A stretch of DNA of 64,000 nt from Marinovum sp. (GTDB lineage: Bacteria > Pseudomonadota > Alphaproteobacteria > Rhodobacterales > Rhodobacteraceae). Under the pieces are notes generated by a model, which ran no database searches, had not been told where the DNA came from, and was given only the letters and a program-made list of their open reading frames with translations. Numbering within the stretch: position 1 is the first letter of the stretch; every line of letters begins with the position of its first letter. The stretch is from assembly GCA_022447495.1 (NCBI GenBank), contig JAKVBH010000001.1, positions 19,032 through 83,031 on the forward strand, written 5' to 3'. The position numbers and the translations under genes were made by a program. Below are positions 54,881 through 64,000 of this stretch, one piece after another.

Positions 54881-55828
54881 ATGAAGGATGTGGTTGAGGC
54901 CAATCAGGGCAAGTTTTTGGACCCGGTTTGGACCGCCAAAGGCGATCGCCGGGCCACCGTTGCCTTAAGCAAGCCAGAAACCCTTTGGTTCAACACAGGC
55001 ACATTGTGCAACATCACATGCGCCAATTGCTATATCGAAAGCTCTCCCCATAACGACCGTTTGGTCTATACGACGCGCTCAGAGGTGGAAGACTACATTC
55101 AGCAACTTGACGCGCGCAGCTGGAACGTGCGCGAGATCGCGTTCACCGGTGGTGAACCCTTTATGAACCCCGAAATGGTCGGCATGGCCGAGGCTGGTTT
55201 ACTGGCGGGATACGACGTTCTGATCCTCACCAATGCGATGCGGCCAATGATGCGCAAGCGCATCCAAGCAGGTCTTGTAGATTTGATTGAACGGTTCGGC
55301 AAAAAGTTGACGTTCCGGGTCAGCCTCGATCACTGGAGCGCGCAAATCCACAATGCCGAACGGGGCACCGAGGCGTTCGAGCGCGCGCTAGAGGGGATGC
55401 GCTGGCTGCGCGACCGAGGGGCGTCCATGGCAGTTGCAGGCCGAGTAGAATGGGCCGAAAGCGAAGTACAAGCGCGTCAGAGCTATGGACGCATGTTCGA
55501 GCGCGAAGGGTTTCCCATCGACGCGATGAACCCCGGTCAGACCGTGCTCTTTCCCGAGATGGATGAAAGCGTCGAAGTCCCAGAAATCACAACAGACTGC
55601 TGGGGCATTCTCAACAAACACCCCGACAGCGTGATGTGCGCTAGCTCACGAATGGTCGTGAAGCGCAAGGGCGCCGAACGTCCAACCGTGCTGGCGTGCA
55701 CGTTGCTTCCTTATGATGAACAGTTTGAGATGGGTGAAACCTTGGCGGAGGCGGAAGGCGACGTAAGCCTCAACCACCCGCATTGTGCGAAGTTTTGTGT
55801 TCTGGGCGGGGCAAGCTGTTCAGCTTGA
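54881..55828 (+). CDS. Radical SAM protein with Cys-rich C-terminus
   Basis: A 315-residue radical SAM enzyme. The cluster motif is TLCNITCANC with Cys43, Cys47 and Cys50, and GGEP follows at 90-93. The C-terminal 80 residues have six cysteines (DCWG, VMCAS, LACTLLP, HPHCAKFC, GGASC), suggesting one or two auxiliary iron-sulfur clusters as in SPASM/Twitch proteins. ATG 54881 has an AAGGAAGGA site. No precursor-peptide gene is visible nearby. Substrate unknown. The last 59 bp overlap the convergent MFS gene. Confidence 0.88.
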   Translation: MKDVVEANQGKFLDPVWTAKGDRRATVALSKPETLWFNTGTLCNITCANCYIESSPHNDRLVYTTRSEVEDYIQQLDARSWNVREIAFTGGEPFMNPEMVGMAEAGLLAGYDVLILTNAMRPMMRKRIQAGLVDLIERFGKKLTFRVSLDHWSAQIHNAERGTEAFERALEGMRWLRDRGASMAVAGRVEWAESEVQARQSYGRMFEREGFPIDAMNPGQTVLFPEMDESVEVPEITTDCWGILNKHPDSVMCASSRMVVKRKGAERPTVLACTLLPYDEQFEMGETLAEAEGDVSLNHPHCAKFCVLGGASCSA

Positions 55829-57005
55829 AGATCAGAGGCAGCATCGACACCACCATGATCGCGCCAAGAAGGAATGGCGCGCCGGGAAGATAGAGCCCCG
55901 GGCCATTCACGAACTGCTCGAACACTGCAGTATGCGCTAGGGGCGCAGCAACGGCAGCAATGGACGACAGCGACGCAATCACGCCCTGAACCACGCCTTG
56001 TTGGTCTTCGCCCACTTGGTTGGCTGCAATCGCAGTGATCAATGGCGACGCCATGTCAGACAGCGCAGCAATTGGCAGGACGATCATAACGAGCCAAACC
56101 GCCTCTGTCAGGCCAAATGCCACAAGCCCAATGATGGCCGCTGCAGTCCCAAGAAGCAACGTCGGAAAATCGCCCAATCGCTTGGTCAGTTGCGGCAATA
56201 CGCCCGCCTGAACCACCGCCACTAAAACGCCGTAGGACGCCAAAGACGCGCCAATCCGGAAAGCGTCCCAGCCAAACATCTCCCGCCCCCAAAACGCCCA
56301 GAGCGTGGGATAGACCATGTTGGCAAACTCAAAGACCAAAAGGCACACCATCGGTATGGCCAAGCCGGGGATGCCAAAAGACCGCCAAATGGTGGCAACG
56401 GGGTTGAGGTCACGCAGCCCAAACGCCCGCTTGTTTTCCTCCTTCAAGGATTCCGGCAGAACTAGGAGTGCAAAGATAACATTGACCCCGGACAACACTG
56501 CCGCGATCCAAAACGGCGCTGTGATGTGCCATCCACCAGCCAATCCACCAAGCGCAGGCCCCAAGACAAAACCAATCCCAAAGGCCGCGCCGATCATGCC
56601 AAAGGCCGCGCCGCGGTCCTCAGGCTTTGCAATATCCGAGATATAGGCCGTCGCCGTAATATACGTAGCACCCGCCATCCCTGCCAACACACGCCCCAGC
56701 AACAAGAGCCAATAGGTCTCGGCCAAAGCCATAATCACATAGTCCAAGGTCAGAGTGGCCAAAGCTGCGGTGAGAACGGGTTTGCGTCCATAGGCGTCTG
56801 AGAGGCTTCCAATGATGGGGCCAAAGAGAAACATGGCGGCTGCATAAGCCGACATCATCACCCCACCCCAAAATGCTCCCTCCGCAGTGTTGCCCGCGCC
56901 CACACGGTCCATCAGATCGGGCATGATCGGGAAAACAATCCCTATGCCGATGGCGTCGATGACAAGTGTGGCCAGAATGACCAAAAAGGGACCGGAGAGT
57001 TTCAT
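55770..57005 (-). CDS. MFS efflux transporter (TetA/DHA1 type)
   Basis: A 411-residue major facilitator protein with about twelve membrane segments. IDAIGIGIVFPIMPDLM and the motif GSLSDAYGRKPVL between helices 2 and 3 are typical of tetracycline-type drug exporters; GAAFGMIGAAFGIGFVLGPALGG is motif C of proton antiporters. The true drug or metabolite is unknown. ATG 57005 (MKLSGPF) is preferred. The last 20 codons lie antisense to the end of the radical SAM gene. Confidence 0.9.
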   Translation of the reverse strand: MKLSGPFLVILATLVIDAIGIGIVFPIMPDLMDRVGAGNTAEGAFWGGVMMSAYAAAMFLFGPIIGSLSDAYGRKPVLTAALATLTLDYVIMALAETYWLLLLGRVLAGMAGATYITATAYISDIAKPEDRGAAFGMIGAAFGIGFVLGPALGGLAGGWHITAPFWIAAVLSGVNVIFALLVLPESLKEENKRAFGLRDLNPVATIWRSFGIPGLAIPMVCLLVFEFANMVYPTLWAFWGREMFGWDAFRIGASLASYGVLVAVVQAGVLPQLTKRLGDFPTLLLGTAAAIIGLVAFGLTEAVWLVMIVLPIAALSDMASPLITAIAANQVGEDQQGVVQGVIASLSSIAAVAAPLAHTAVFEQFVNGPGLYLPGAPFLLGAIMVVSMLPLIFKLNSLPRPEHKTSHNAGG

Positions 57006-57076
57006 GCCGCCAAAGGCATCGGCCAAAGTGATTTGGCAAGCCCCATTCTATCTCTGCGCCGCAAACTGAAAGTTGG

Positions 57077-58042
57077 TTATTTGATCATCCACTCACCATC
57101 TGGCCAAAACGCATGAAAAGCGAAAGCAAAGAGTATGTCATGGGGCTGATCTTTTCCCGCTTCATTGCGCACCCGAATGGTCCCGACGTCCTGGCTACGG
57201 GCGATATTGGCTTTGTCGAGCGCAGAAGCCTGCCCCGGCGCCCAGGAGATCACCAAACCCGCCTCGCGGATTTCCGAAATCTCTTCGCTGAATCGCGACA
57301 ACGGCCATGCCTGATCTCCGACGCGCACCACCCGCATCAGCGCGGGAATGCCATGGGGCGGAAGTTCCCCAGAATAGAGAAATGGCCGATGTGAGCTGTC
57401 ATAATTGCTATAAGGATTGCGCCCATACTCGCGGTTCCAACCCGGTTCAGACATTACCAACCCGTCAGGGTTCCGATCGCGAAACTCCGCCCAACTCTCC
57501 ATCCAGGTGGGTATCATGGTGAGCTCTGTCCCGGTCAGTTCGCCGACGATGGCCTCGCCAATGGCCTGTTGCCACCAGCTTTCCGTCTCTCGGTCGTACA
57601 TCACCATGTCCGAATTGCGCAGCTTGCCCGAGACGCCAAAACTCAACACGCCCGCCGGCGCGCGGCGATCAAACGTGATCCCGGAATTGCAGAGCGGACA
57701 GAACGTCACCGCCACAGGCACACCGCCAACCGTGTCATTCACAATCTCGTGCCACGTGAGATATCGGACCGGATAAGCGCGGACATCTCCGCCGATTTCG
57801 ACCGCAATTACAGGTTCCCGGCCCCCAATGCCACGCTCGCTTGCGACAGGCTTGAACGTCGGATTATCAATTGCTGGAATGCCGTCCCTGGGCGGGCCAC
57901 CAGATAAAATCTCAACCCAGTCTTCGACCGATGTGGTGTTGAAGTCCGTATTTGGCCATTCACGCGACCAAAACTCTGGGCTTGCGGCCGCAGCGCCGCC
58001 AAATGCAAGACCTGCAACCAAAACGAGGGCTTTCGAAAACAT
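57077..58042 (-). CDS. DUF3179 domain-containing protein
   Basis: A 321-residue secreted protein with a signal peptide (MFSKALVLVAGLAFGGAAAA). DGIPAIDNPTFKPV, YPVRYLTWHEIVNDTVGGVPVAVTFCPLCNSGITFDR and WWQQAIGEAIVG are the DUF3179 signatures. The CPLCNSG motif hints at a metal or redox site, but the function is not known. ATG 58042 gives the signal peptide. It is a lone gene in this window. Confidence 0.88.
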   Translation of the reverse strand: MFSKALVLVAGLAFGGAAAASPEFWSREWPNTDFNTTSVEDWVEILSGGPPRDGIPAIDNPTFKPVASERGIGGREPVIAVEIGGDVRAYPVRYLTWHEIVNDTVGGVPVAVTFCPLCNSGITFDRRAPAGVLSFGVSGKLRNSDMVMYDRETESWWQQAIGEAIVGELTGTELTMIPTWMESWAEFRDRNPDGLVMSEPGWNREYGRNPYSNYDSSHRPFLYSGELPPHGIPALMRVVRVGDQAWPLSRFSEEISEIREAGLVISWAPGQASALDKANIARSQDVGTIRVRNEAGKDQPHDILFAFAFHAFWPDGEWMIK

Positions 58043-58120
58043 CTGCGTTCTCCTTGGGTATTTACACAAAGATGGCACACACGCCGCCCCGCGCATAGAA
58101 ACCCCAACGCAGATGTGAAA

Positions 58121-58144
58121 AAGGCGCGAGATGCCCCGCGCCTT
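58121..58144 (-). terminator. Intrinsic terminator of the cyclophilin operon
   Basis: AAGGCGCG (58121-58128) pairs with CGCGCCTT (58137-58144). On the minus strand the hairpin is followed by TTTC, with two more T within the stem end. It lies 35 bp after the stop of the periplasmic cyclophilin gene. Confidence 0.7.
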
Positions 58145-58178
58145 CTCTCAAGCTTTATTTGTGCAAGGGAGCCAAGGC

Positions 58179-58742
58179 TCACTCGGTCACGATGACCGAG
58201 ACCATGCGGTCGGGTTCGCCAATGACCGAGCCGTTTTGCCCGCGTCCACGCTTGATCGCGTCGACGATGTCCATGCCGCCTGTAACACGACCAACCACGG
58301 TGTATTGTCCGTTCAAAAAGTAACCCTGATCAAACATAATGAAGAACTGCGAATTGGCGGAGTTGGGGTTTTGCGAACGCGCCATGCCGACGATGCCCCG
58401 ATCATACGGCACGTCTGAAAACTCGGCAGCAAGATCCGGCAAGTCAGACCCTCCACGTCCGGCCATTCGCATGTCACCGCCTGCTTTGCCAAACTCAACA
58501 TCGCCGGTCTGGGCCATGAAGCCCTCAATCACTCGGTGGAAGACCACGTCATCATATTGCCCATCCCCGGCCAGTGCGGTGATTTGGGCCACATGGGCTG
58601 GCGCAACATCTTCAAGAAGATCGATGGTGATCACGCCATTGGCTTCGCCCGCCACGGTCACTTCGAGCCCCGCCGCCTGAGCCGATACAGACGAGAACGC
58701 CAATGCGATGGCGGCAGCGACGCCTGACCAGACCTTATGCAT
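58179..58742 (-). CDS. Periplasmic peptidyl-prolyl cis-trans isomerase (cyclophilin type)
   Basis: A 187-residue cyclophilin with a signal peptide (MHKVWSGVAAAIALAFSSVSAQA). VVFHRVIEGFMAQTGD carries the catalytic arginine, and NSANSQFFIMFDQGYFLNGQYTVVGRV is the family core. It helps fold exported proteins. The start overlaps the end of the cytoplasmic paralogue by 8 bp, so the two form an operon that ends in a terminator. Confidence 0.93.
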   Translation of the reverse strand: MHKVWSGVAAAIALAFSSVSAQAAGLEVTVAGEANGVITIDLLEDVAPAHVAQITALAGDGQYDDVVFHRVIEGFMAQTGDVEFGKAGGDMRMAGRGGSDLPDLAAEFSDVPYDRGIVGMARSQNPNSANSQFFIMFDQGYFLNGQYTVVGRVTGGMDIVDAIKRGRGQNGSVIGEPDRMVSVIVTE

Positions 58743-59241
58743 CGGCGGCCACTTTCACGGACACCATGCGATCAGGCTGCGTTGGAGGCTCACCACGCAT
58801 GATCGCGTCCACATGCTCCATGCCGGAGATAACGCGACCATAGACCGTGTACTGCCCATTCAAGAAGTGATTGTCGGAGAAGTTGATAAAAAACTGGCTG
58901 TTCGCGCTGTCGGGGTTCGACGAACGTGCCGCGCCCAATGTGCCACGATCATGGGGGAGTTTGGAGAACTCAGCCGGTAGGTCAGGATGCTCAGAACCCC
59001 CAGTGCCCGCCATGCGCAAGTTGAAGTCATTTTCCATGTTTCCATTGGCCACATCACCCGTCTGCGCCATGAAGCCGTCGATCACACGGTGAAAACACAC
59101 GTTGTCATAGGCACCAGCGCGTGCCAACTCCTTCATGCGCTCAGTGTGTTTGGGCGCCACATCTGGGAGCAATTCGATCACGACTTGACCGTCTTTGAGC
59201 TCCATCAGGATGGTGTTTTCGGGATCTTTGATGTCGGCCAT
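58735..59241 (-). CDS. ppiB: Cytoplasmic peptidyl-prolyl cis-trans isomerase (cyclophilin type)
   Basis: A 168-residue cyclophilin without a signal peptide. VCFHRVIDGFMAQTGD and DSANSQFFINFSDNHFLNGQYTVYGRV match the periplasmic copy next door, which points to a gene duplication with one copy gaining export. It catalyses proline isomerisation during folding. It is divergent from pgk, with 151 bp between them. Confidence 0.93.
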   Translation of the reverse strand: MADIKDPENTILMELKDGQVVIELLPDVAPKHTERMKELARAGAYDNVCFHRVIDGFMAQTGDVANGNMENDFNLRMAGTGGSEHPDLPAEFSKLPHDRGTLGAARSSNPDSANSQFFINFSDNHFLNGQYTVYGRVISGMEHVDAIMRGEPPTQPDRMVSVKVAADA

Positions 59242-59392
59242 GCGGCCCTCCTATTGCTGGGTCGAGTGGCAACCTAGGATGATGCGTCGCCCGCGACAAG
59301 CAGATCACTTGCCCTGATCCCTTGACGGACGAGGCCCAACCAGCCAAGGAGCCCCCAAATTGATTTGGTTCAAAATTCCCCTGGAGATCCCC

Positions 59393-60586
59393 ATGGCTTG
59401 GAAATCCCTTGATGAGATGACTTTGAATGGCGCTCGCGTGCTCACACGTGTGGACATCAACGTACCTATGGAGGACGGTGTGGTCACCGATGCAACCCGC
59501 ATTGACCGCATTGTGCCAACCGTAAAAGACATCCTCGCCGTCGGTGGAAAACCCGTCCTTATGGCTCACTTCGGGCGCCCAAAAGGCAAACATGTCCCCG
59601 AAATGAGCCTACAATCGCTCGTTCCTGCTCTTGAGGCAGCCTTCGGTGCCGAAGTGGTTTTTGCCGCCGATTGCATTGGCGATGCCGCGGGTGCGGTTGT
59701 TGATGCCCTGCAACCGGGCCAAGTTGCCCTGCTTGAGAATACACGCTTTCACGCAGGCGAAGAAACGAATGATCCCGACCTTGTGGCGGCGATGGCTACT
59801 CTTGGCGATATCTACTGCAACGACGCCTTTTCCGCCGCGCATCGCGCACACGCCTCTACCACGGGCCTTGCACACGCCCTACCCGCTTGCGCTGGACGTT
59901 TGATGCAAGCCGAGCTTTCGGCGCTCGAAAGTGCGCTTGGCGCACCAACACGCCCAGTGATGGCCGTTGTCGGCGGCGCAAAAGTTTCCACCAAGCTCGA
60001 CCTCCTCGGCAACCTCGTTGAAAAAGTCGACACGCTTGTGATCGGCGGCGGCATGGCAAACACGTTCATGGCAGCCCAGGGCATATCGGTTGGAAAATCA
60101 CTTGCTGAGCACGATATGGCCGACACCGCTTCGGAAATACTGTCTAAGGCGACAACGTTGGGATGTACCGTTTTGCTGCCAACCGATGTCGTTGTCGCGC
60201 GCGAATTCGCTGCGGGTACCGCAACCGAGACGCTCCCAGCCGATGCCTGCCCCGAAGACGCGATGATCCTTGATGCGGGACCTGCTTCGGTTGCTCGGAT
60301 TAAAGAGGCGCTGAGCGCGTCCAAAACACTCATCTGGAATGGCCCGCTTGGTGCATTTGAGATCGACCCCTTTGACGCAGCCACCAACGCCGCCGCCGCC
60401 GAAGCCGCCGCTTTGTCGCAATCAGGCGCGCTTATCTCAGTGGCGGGTGGCGGAGACACGGTTGCCGCGCTCAACAAAGCGGGCGCCGCAGACGCCTTCA
60501 CGTATATCTCCACCGCTGGGGGTGCTTTCTTGGAGTGGATGGAAGGCAAAGATTTGCCCGGTGTTGCAGCACTCTCGAACAACTGA
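59393..60586 (+). CDS. pgk: Phosphoglycerate kinase
   Basis: A 397-residue glycolytic enzyme that makes ATP from 1,3-bisphosphoglycerate. The N-terminal [18 protein letters not shown] and LLENTRFH bind phosphoglycerate; [14 protein letters not shown] and [12 protein letters not shown] belong to the nucleotide half. ATG 59393 (MAWKSLDEM) is preferred over upstream in-frame codons. Confidence 0.96.
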   Translation: MAWKSLDEMTLNGARVLTRVDINVPMEDGVVTDATRIDRIVPTVKDILAVGGKPVLMAHFGRPKGKHVPEMSLQSLVPALEAAFGAEVVFAADCIGDAAGAVVDALQPGQVALLENTRFHAGEETNDPDLVAAMATLGDIYCNDAFSAAHRAHASTTGLAHALPACAGRLMQAELSALESALGAPTRPVMAVVGGAKVSTKLDLLGNLVEKVDTLVIGGGMANTFMAAQGISVGKSLAEHDMADTASEILSKATTLGCTVLLPTDVVVAREFAAGTATETLPADACPEDAMILDAGPASVARIKEALSASKTLIWNGPLGAFEIDPFDAATNAAAAEAAALSQSGALISVAGGGDTVAALNKAGAADAFTYISTAGGAFLEWMEGKDLPGVAALSNN

Positions 60587-60725
60587 TCACGACATTCTCG
60601 CTACGTCTGTCACGCAAAAGGCACGGTTTACACAGCGTGCAAGGGTTGATCCAAAGAGGGTTTCCCTTTGCACGTGTCGCGTGGCATGTTTGGCACACGG
60701 TCCAAAAAGAGACCTTGAGGCAAAG

Positions 60726-61025
60726 ATGAATAAGAGCACAGGACATCACCTGACACCGCTGGTTGTTTTGGCTGCCGCCGTGACCTTTGGTGGATATTTC
60801 AGCTTTGCGGCCATCCAAGGCGACTACGGCCTCTTTCGGCGTGCCGAAATAATCGACGACGCCCAGAAATTGCAAGTTGAGCGAGACGCTTTGAATGCAG
60901 AAGTGGTGCGACTTGAAAACCTTACCAAGCGGCTGTCAGACGATTACCTCGATCTCGATCTACTGGATGCGCAAGCGCGCGACGTCTTGGGCCTCATGCG
61001 GGCAGATGAAATCATCATCCGCTGA
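60726..61025 (+). CDS. ftsB: Septum formation initiator protein (FtsB/DivIC)
   Basis: A 99-residue bitopic membrane protein. One helix (PLVVLAAAVTFGGYFSFAAI) is followed by a coiled coil (KLQVERDALNAEVVRLENLTKRL) and the end LDLLDAQARDVLGLMRADEIII, usual for alphaproteobacterial FtsB-like proteins. It acts with FtsL and FtsQ at the division site. It lies 139 bp after pgk and upstream of the pdh genes, a typical placement. Confidence 0.9.
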   Translation: MNKSTGHHLTPLVVLAAAVTFGGYFSFAAIQGDYGLFRRAEIIDDAQKLQVERDALNAEVVRLENLTKRLSDDYLDLDLLDAQARDVLGLMRADEIIIR

Positions 61026-61051
61026 TCAAGCCTGAACTTTGACACCCCAAA

Positions 61052-61435
61052 CTACCCGAACACGTCAAATCCACCAACGGTCAACATCGCTTGGGCGGCC
61101 AATAGCTTTAGGTCGCGCGGCATCTCTTGGCCCCGCTCAGGTTTGAAGTGAAATGTATCCGCAGAATCCTGCGGCGCTCTTGGTGTGACGACCTGATTGT
61201 TGTTTTTTGCCAAGCTCTGGGGCATGCGGCCGACCGGGTTGGTTGGTACAGTTTTGACTGCGTCTTTTTGTTGCTGGACCTTCTTCACGCCTTTCGAGAG
61301 AAACTCAGAAGCGTTTCGTACGCGAGGCGCCTTGACTGCAACCGACCGTGCGCCACGGCGCATTTGTGCATCCAACAATTTGCCAAGCTTTAAGACTCGC
61401 CCGTCTTTTGATGCCGACATGCTGTATCCAATCAT
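61052..61435 (-). CDS. Hypothetical basic protein
   Basis: A protein of about 127 residues, rich in Lys, Arg, Gln and Val, with no signal or membrane segment. KLGKLLDAQMRRGARSVAVKAPRVRN is basic, and the end RDLKLLAAQAMLTVGGFDVFG is hydrophobic. I know no family for it. Starts at 61435 and 61420 are both possible and neither has a clear ribosome site. It lies opposite to ftsB and pdhA. It could be a real small gene, but support is limited to an open frame with normal codon use. Confidence 0.4.
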   Translation of the reverse strand: MIGYSMSASKDGRVLKLGKLLDAQMRRGARSVAVKAPRVRNASEFLSKGVKKVQQQKDAVKTVPTNPVGRMPQSLAKNNNQVVTPRAPQDSADTFHFKPERGQEMPRDLKLLAAQAMLTVGGFDVFG

Positions 61436-61635
61436 AGAACATATTCCGACGCGCACTTTACTGTGCTCTCAAATGGCCACGCTGTGGCCCCAACCATGGC
61501 AGAACTGAGAACATTCGCGAAAATTTGATACAGTCACAAGAGACTTAGCCCCCTTTTCAACACCTGCTTGAGCGGTTAGTTTAACACTCAACTACACCGT
61601 TAAATACGCCGAAAAATCACTTTGGGAGGAGTGCC

Positions 61636-62655
61636 ATGGCCCGCAAGGCTGCTGCGAAAACCTCAAAATCGCTCTCAAAACCCAATGTTTCCGCCGAGGA
61701 ACTGACCCAGTATTACCGTGACATGCTGTTGATACGGCGCTTCGAAGAAAAAGCCGGTCAGCTTTATGGCATGGGCCTCATCGGCGGTTTTTGTCACCTC
61801 TACATCGGACAAGAGGCCGTTGTAGTGGGACTGGAGGCCGCCGCCGAAGACGGCGATAAACGCATCACCTCCTATCGCGACCACGGCCACATGCTTGCCT
61901 GTGGCATGGACGCAGCCGGCGTGATGGCGGAACTCACCGGGCGAGACGGCGGCTATTCCAAAGGCAAAGGCGGCTCGATGCACATGTTCAGCCGTGAAAA
62001 GCACTTCTATGGCGGGCACGGGATCGTCGCCGCCCAAGTGCCGCTCGGCGCAGGTTTGGCATTTGCCGACAAATATCAAGAAAACGGTCGCGTGACCTTC
62101 ACCTATTTTGGCGATGGCGCGGCAAACCAAGGCCAGGTTTATGAGACATTTAACATGGCCGCGCTTTGGCAGCTGCCGTGTATTTTTGTCATTGAAAACA
62201 ACCAATACGCCATGGGCACGGCCCAAGGTCGCTCCACCTCGACACCCGATCTCTATACGCGTGGCGCCGCCTTTGGCATCCCCGGTGAAGCGGTCGACGG
62301 CATGGACGTGCTCGCCGTGAAAGCCGCTGGCGAAAAAGCTGTGGCCCACTGCCGTTCGGGCAAAGGCCCCTACATTCTAGAAATCAAAACCTATCGTTAT
62401 CGCGGCCATTCGATGTCAGACCCGGCCAAATACCGCACGCGCGAAGAGGTGCAAAAGATGCGCGACGAGCGTGACCCAATTGAGAACGTGCGCGAGCTCC
62501 TCCTCACCGGCAAACACGCCACCGAGGACGATCTCAAAGCCATCGACAAAGAGATCAAAGCCATCGTGAACGACGCAGCCGAGTTCTCACGCACGAGCCC
62601 CGAACCCGCGCTCGAAGAGCTTTGGACTGATATCTACGCAGAGTCGGAAGTCTGA
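61636..62655 (+). CDS. pdhA: Pyruvate dehydrogenase E1 component, alpha subunit
   Basis: A 339-residue thiamine diphosphate-binding subunit. [29 protein letters not shown] begins the domain. The ThDP motif spans [12 protein letters not shown] through [10 protein letters not shown], and phosphorylation-loop-like [15 protein letters not shown] follows. It decarboxylates pyruvate together with PdhB. A GGGAGGAG ribosome site precedes ATG 61636. It is 1 bp upstream of pdhB. Confidence 0.96.
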   Translation: MARKAAAKTSKSLSKPNVSAEELTQYYRDMLLIRRFEEKAGQLYGMGLIGGFCHLYIGQEAVVVGLEAAAEDGDKRITSYRDHGHMLACGMDAAGVMAELTGRDGGYSKGKGGSMHMFSREKHFYGGHGIVAAQVPLGAGLAFADKYQENGRVTFTYFGDGAANQGQVYETFNMAALWQLPCIFVIENNQYAMGTAQGRSTSTPDLYTRGAAFGIPGEAVDGMDVLAVKAAGEKAVAHCRSGKGPYILEIKTYRYRGHSMSDPAKYRTREEVQKMRDERDPIENVRELLLTGKHATEDDLKAIDKEIKAIVNDAAEFSRTSPEPALEELWTDIYAESEV

Positions 62656-62656
62656 T

Positions 62657-64000
62657 ATGGCAACAGAAATACTCATGCCCGCCCTCTCACCCACTATGGA
62701 AGAAGGCACGCTGGCCAAGTGGTTGGTCAAAGAAGGCGATGCCGTCTCGTCCGGTGACATCATTGCCGAGATTGAGACAGACAAGGCAACGATGGAGTTC
62801 GAAGCGGTCGACGAAGGCGTGATGGGCAAGCTTCTCATCGCCGAGGGCACCGCCGATGTGAAAGTGAACACCCCCATCGCCATCTTGGTCGAAGAGGGTG
62901 AAGAGGTGCCAGCAGAGGCGCCTAGATCGGCTCCCGCCGCTGCTCCAGCGTCTGCGCCTGCAGCACCCGCCGCAACGCCAGCAGCTAGCGACATCGACAA
63001 CGAGCCAGAATGGCGCGCGCCTGAACCCGATTGGCCCGAAGGCACCCCTGTGAAACAGCAAACGGTCCGCGAAGCGCTCCGCGATGCGATGGCCGAAGAG
63101 ATGCGCGCCAATGACAAAGTCTTCCTCATGGGTGAGGAAGTGGCCGAGTACCAAGGTGCCTATAAGATCAGCCAAGGCTTGCTCGATGAGTTCGGCTCAA
63201 AACGCGTGATCGACACGCCGATCACCGAGCATGGCTTTGCCGGGATTGCCGTTGGTGCAGCCTTTGGCGGCTTGAACCCGATTGTGGAATTCATGACATT
63301 TAACTTCGCCATGCAAGCCATTGATCAAATGATAAATTCTGCTGCGAAAACGCTCTATATGTCAGGTGGTCAAATGGGGGCGCCTATGGTGTTCCGTGGC
63401 CCGAACGGCGCCGCGGCGCGTGTGGGTGCACAGCACAGTCAAGACTACGCAGCATGGTATGCCCACGTGCCCGGGCTCAAGGTTGTGATGCCCTACTCTG
63501 CGTCGGATGCCAAAGGCTTGCTCAAAACCGCGATCCGTGACCCCAATCCGGTGATCTTCCTCGAAAACGAGATACTATATGGGCGTAGCCACGATGTGCC
63601 CGCAATGGACGATTTCACGGTTCCGTTTGGCAAGGCGCGCGTCTGGCGCGAGGGCAGCGACGTTACCCTCGTGAGCTTTGGCATCGGGATGCAATATGCG
63701 CTTGAGGCCGCCGACAAGCTGGTCCCCGACGGAATTTCTGCGGAAGTAATCGACCTGCGCACCCTGCGCCCCATTGATTACGACACGGTGCTGGCCTCAG
63801 TTATGAAAACCAACCGCTGTGTCACCATCGAAGAGGGTTGGCCGGTGGGCGCGATTGGCAATCACCTCTCTGCCGTGATCATGGAACGTGCCTTCGATTA
63901 CCTCGACGCGCCCGTGATCAACTGCACCGGCAAAGACGTGCCCATGCCCTATGCCGCCAACCTTGAGAAACACGCCCTGATCACGACTGACGAGGTGATC
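62657..64000 (+). CDS. pdhB: Pyruvate dehydrogenase E1 component, beta subunit with N-terminal lipoyl domain (partial)
   Basis: 448 codons are visible with no stop before the window end. Residues 1-78 are a lipoyl domain with the lipoylated Lys43 in [14 protein letters not shown]. An Ala/Pro-rich linker runs to about 115. The E1-beta domain then begins at [26 protein letters not shown], with [14 protein letters not shown] and [11 protein letters not shown] further on. A lipoyl domain on E1-beta is known in several alphaproteobacteria and is absent from most other E1 proteins. The reading frame is complete to base 64000; only the last few residues should be missing. pdhC would be expected next. 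Confidence 0.96.
   Translation, partial: MATEILMPALSPTMEEGTLAKWLVKEGDAVSSGDIIAEIETDKATMEFEAVDEGVMGKLLIAEGTADVKVNTPIAILVEEGEEVPAEAPRSAPAAAPASAPAAPAATPAASDIDNEPEWRAPEPDWPEGTPVKQQTVREALRDAMAEEMRANDKVFLMGEEVAEYQGAYKISQGLLDEFGSKRVIDTPITEHGFAGIAVGAAFGGLNPIVEFMTFNFAMQAIDQMINSAAKTLYMSGGQMGAPMVFRGPNGAAARVGAQHSQDYAAWYAHVPGLKVVMPYSASDAKGLLKTAIRDPNPVIFLENEILYGRSHDVPAMDDFTVPFGKARVWREGSDVTLVSFGIGMQYALEAADKLVPDGISAEVIDLRTLRPIDYDTVLASVMKTNRCVTIEEGWPVGAIGNHLSAVIMERAFDYLDAPVINCTGKDVPMPYAANLEKHALITTDEVI

Overview
This window is chromosomal DNA of an alphaproteobacterium, almost certainly a member of the Rhodobacterales (Roseobacter group). The evidence is the gene order dusB-ntrB-ntrC-ntrY-ntrX, NtrC and NtrX proteins that both lack the GAFTGA loop, a circularly permuted two-piece tmRNA whose tag reads ANDNRAPVALAA, an alpha-type SspB, a lipoyl-domain E1-beta of pyruvate dehydrogenase, a GTTC-N7-GTTC type SOS box in front of uvrA, and an agl-type alpha-glucoside operon. 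Most of the window is core genome. I see no transposase, integrase, prophage, CRISPR array, tRNA or rRNA gene.

Layout. 1-1.0 kb: start of uvrA with an SOS box, then an unrecognised gene. 1.2-11.1 kb: alpha-glucoside uptake and breakdown, with aglE-aglF-aglG-aglA-aglK on the minus strand. The divergent plus-strand genes are a LacI regulator (aglR), a GH1 beta-glucosidase and glucokinase; a 12-bp palindromic operator lies between the two arms. 11.3-17.0 kb: gamma-carbonic anhydrase, gmk, yicC, a PAS_5 protein, class II DAHP synthase and a GlxA-type regulator. 17.1-21.7 kb: two tandem NTF2-like proteins, a cysteine synthase gene with a -1 frameshift, ssrA (tmRNA), a ChrB-like gene broken by a 20-bp tandem duplication, and chrA. 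21.8-24.4 kb: sspB, fumC and three small genes. 24.5-31.6 kb: class I aldolase, a cytochrome P450 with a coupled membrane hydrolase, an HIBADH-family dehydrogenase and a penicillin-acylase-family enzyme. 31.6-38.9 kb: ntrX, ntrY, ntrC, ntrB and dusB. 39.1-44.1 kb: pgpA, a CinA-type amidase, an MmgE/PrpD gene with a premature stop, ratA-like, hpt and lipA. 44.3-50.6 kb: the block yajC-secD-secF-tauE-(Mth938)-ccmA-ccmB-ccmC-ccmD, transcribed leftward. 50.9-54.7 kb: zwf-pgl-pgi with a palindromic operator. 54.9-64 kb: a radical SAM protein, an MFS exporter, a DUF3179 protein, two cyclophilins, pgk, ftsB, pdhA and the start of pdhB.

How the parts work together. The agl cluster imports alpha-glucosides, cleaves them and phosphorylates the glucose. 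Pgi, Zwf and Pgl carry glucose-6-phosphate into the Entner-Doudoroff/pentose phosphate routes. Aldolase, Pgk, PDH and fumarase supply lower glycolysis and the TCA cycle. ssrA and sspB lie 2.2 kb apart: tmRNA adds the degradation tag and SspB delivers tagged proteins to ClpXP.

The most unusual signals are three interrupted genes. The cysteine synthase frame break falls exactly on an in-phase A_AAA_AAG slippery heptamer of the dnaX type. The ChrB-like gene is broken by an exact 20-bp tandem duplication. The MmgE/PrpD gene has an in-frame TAG followed by 53 codons of family-like sequence. Whether these are real mutations, sequencing errors or, for the first, recoding cannot be decided from one sequence.
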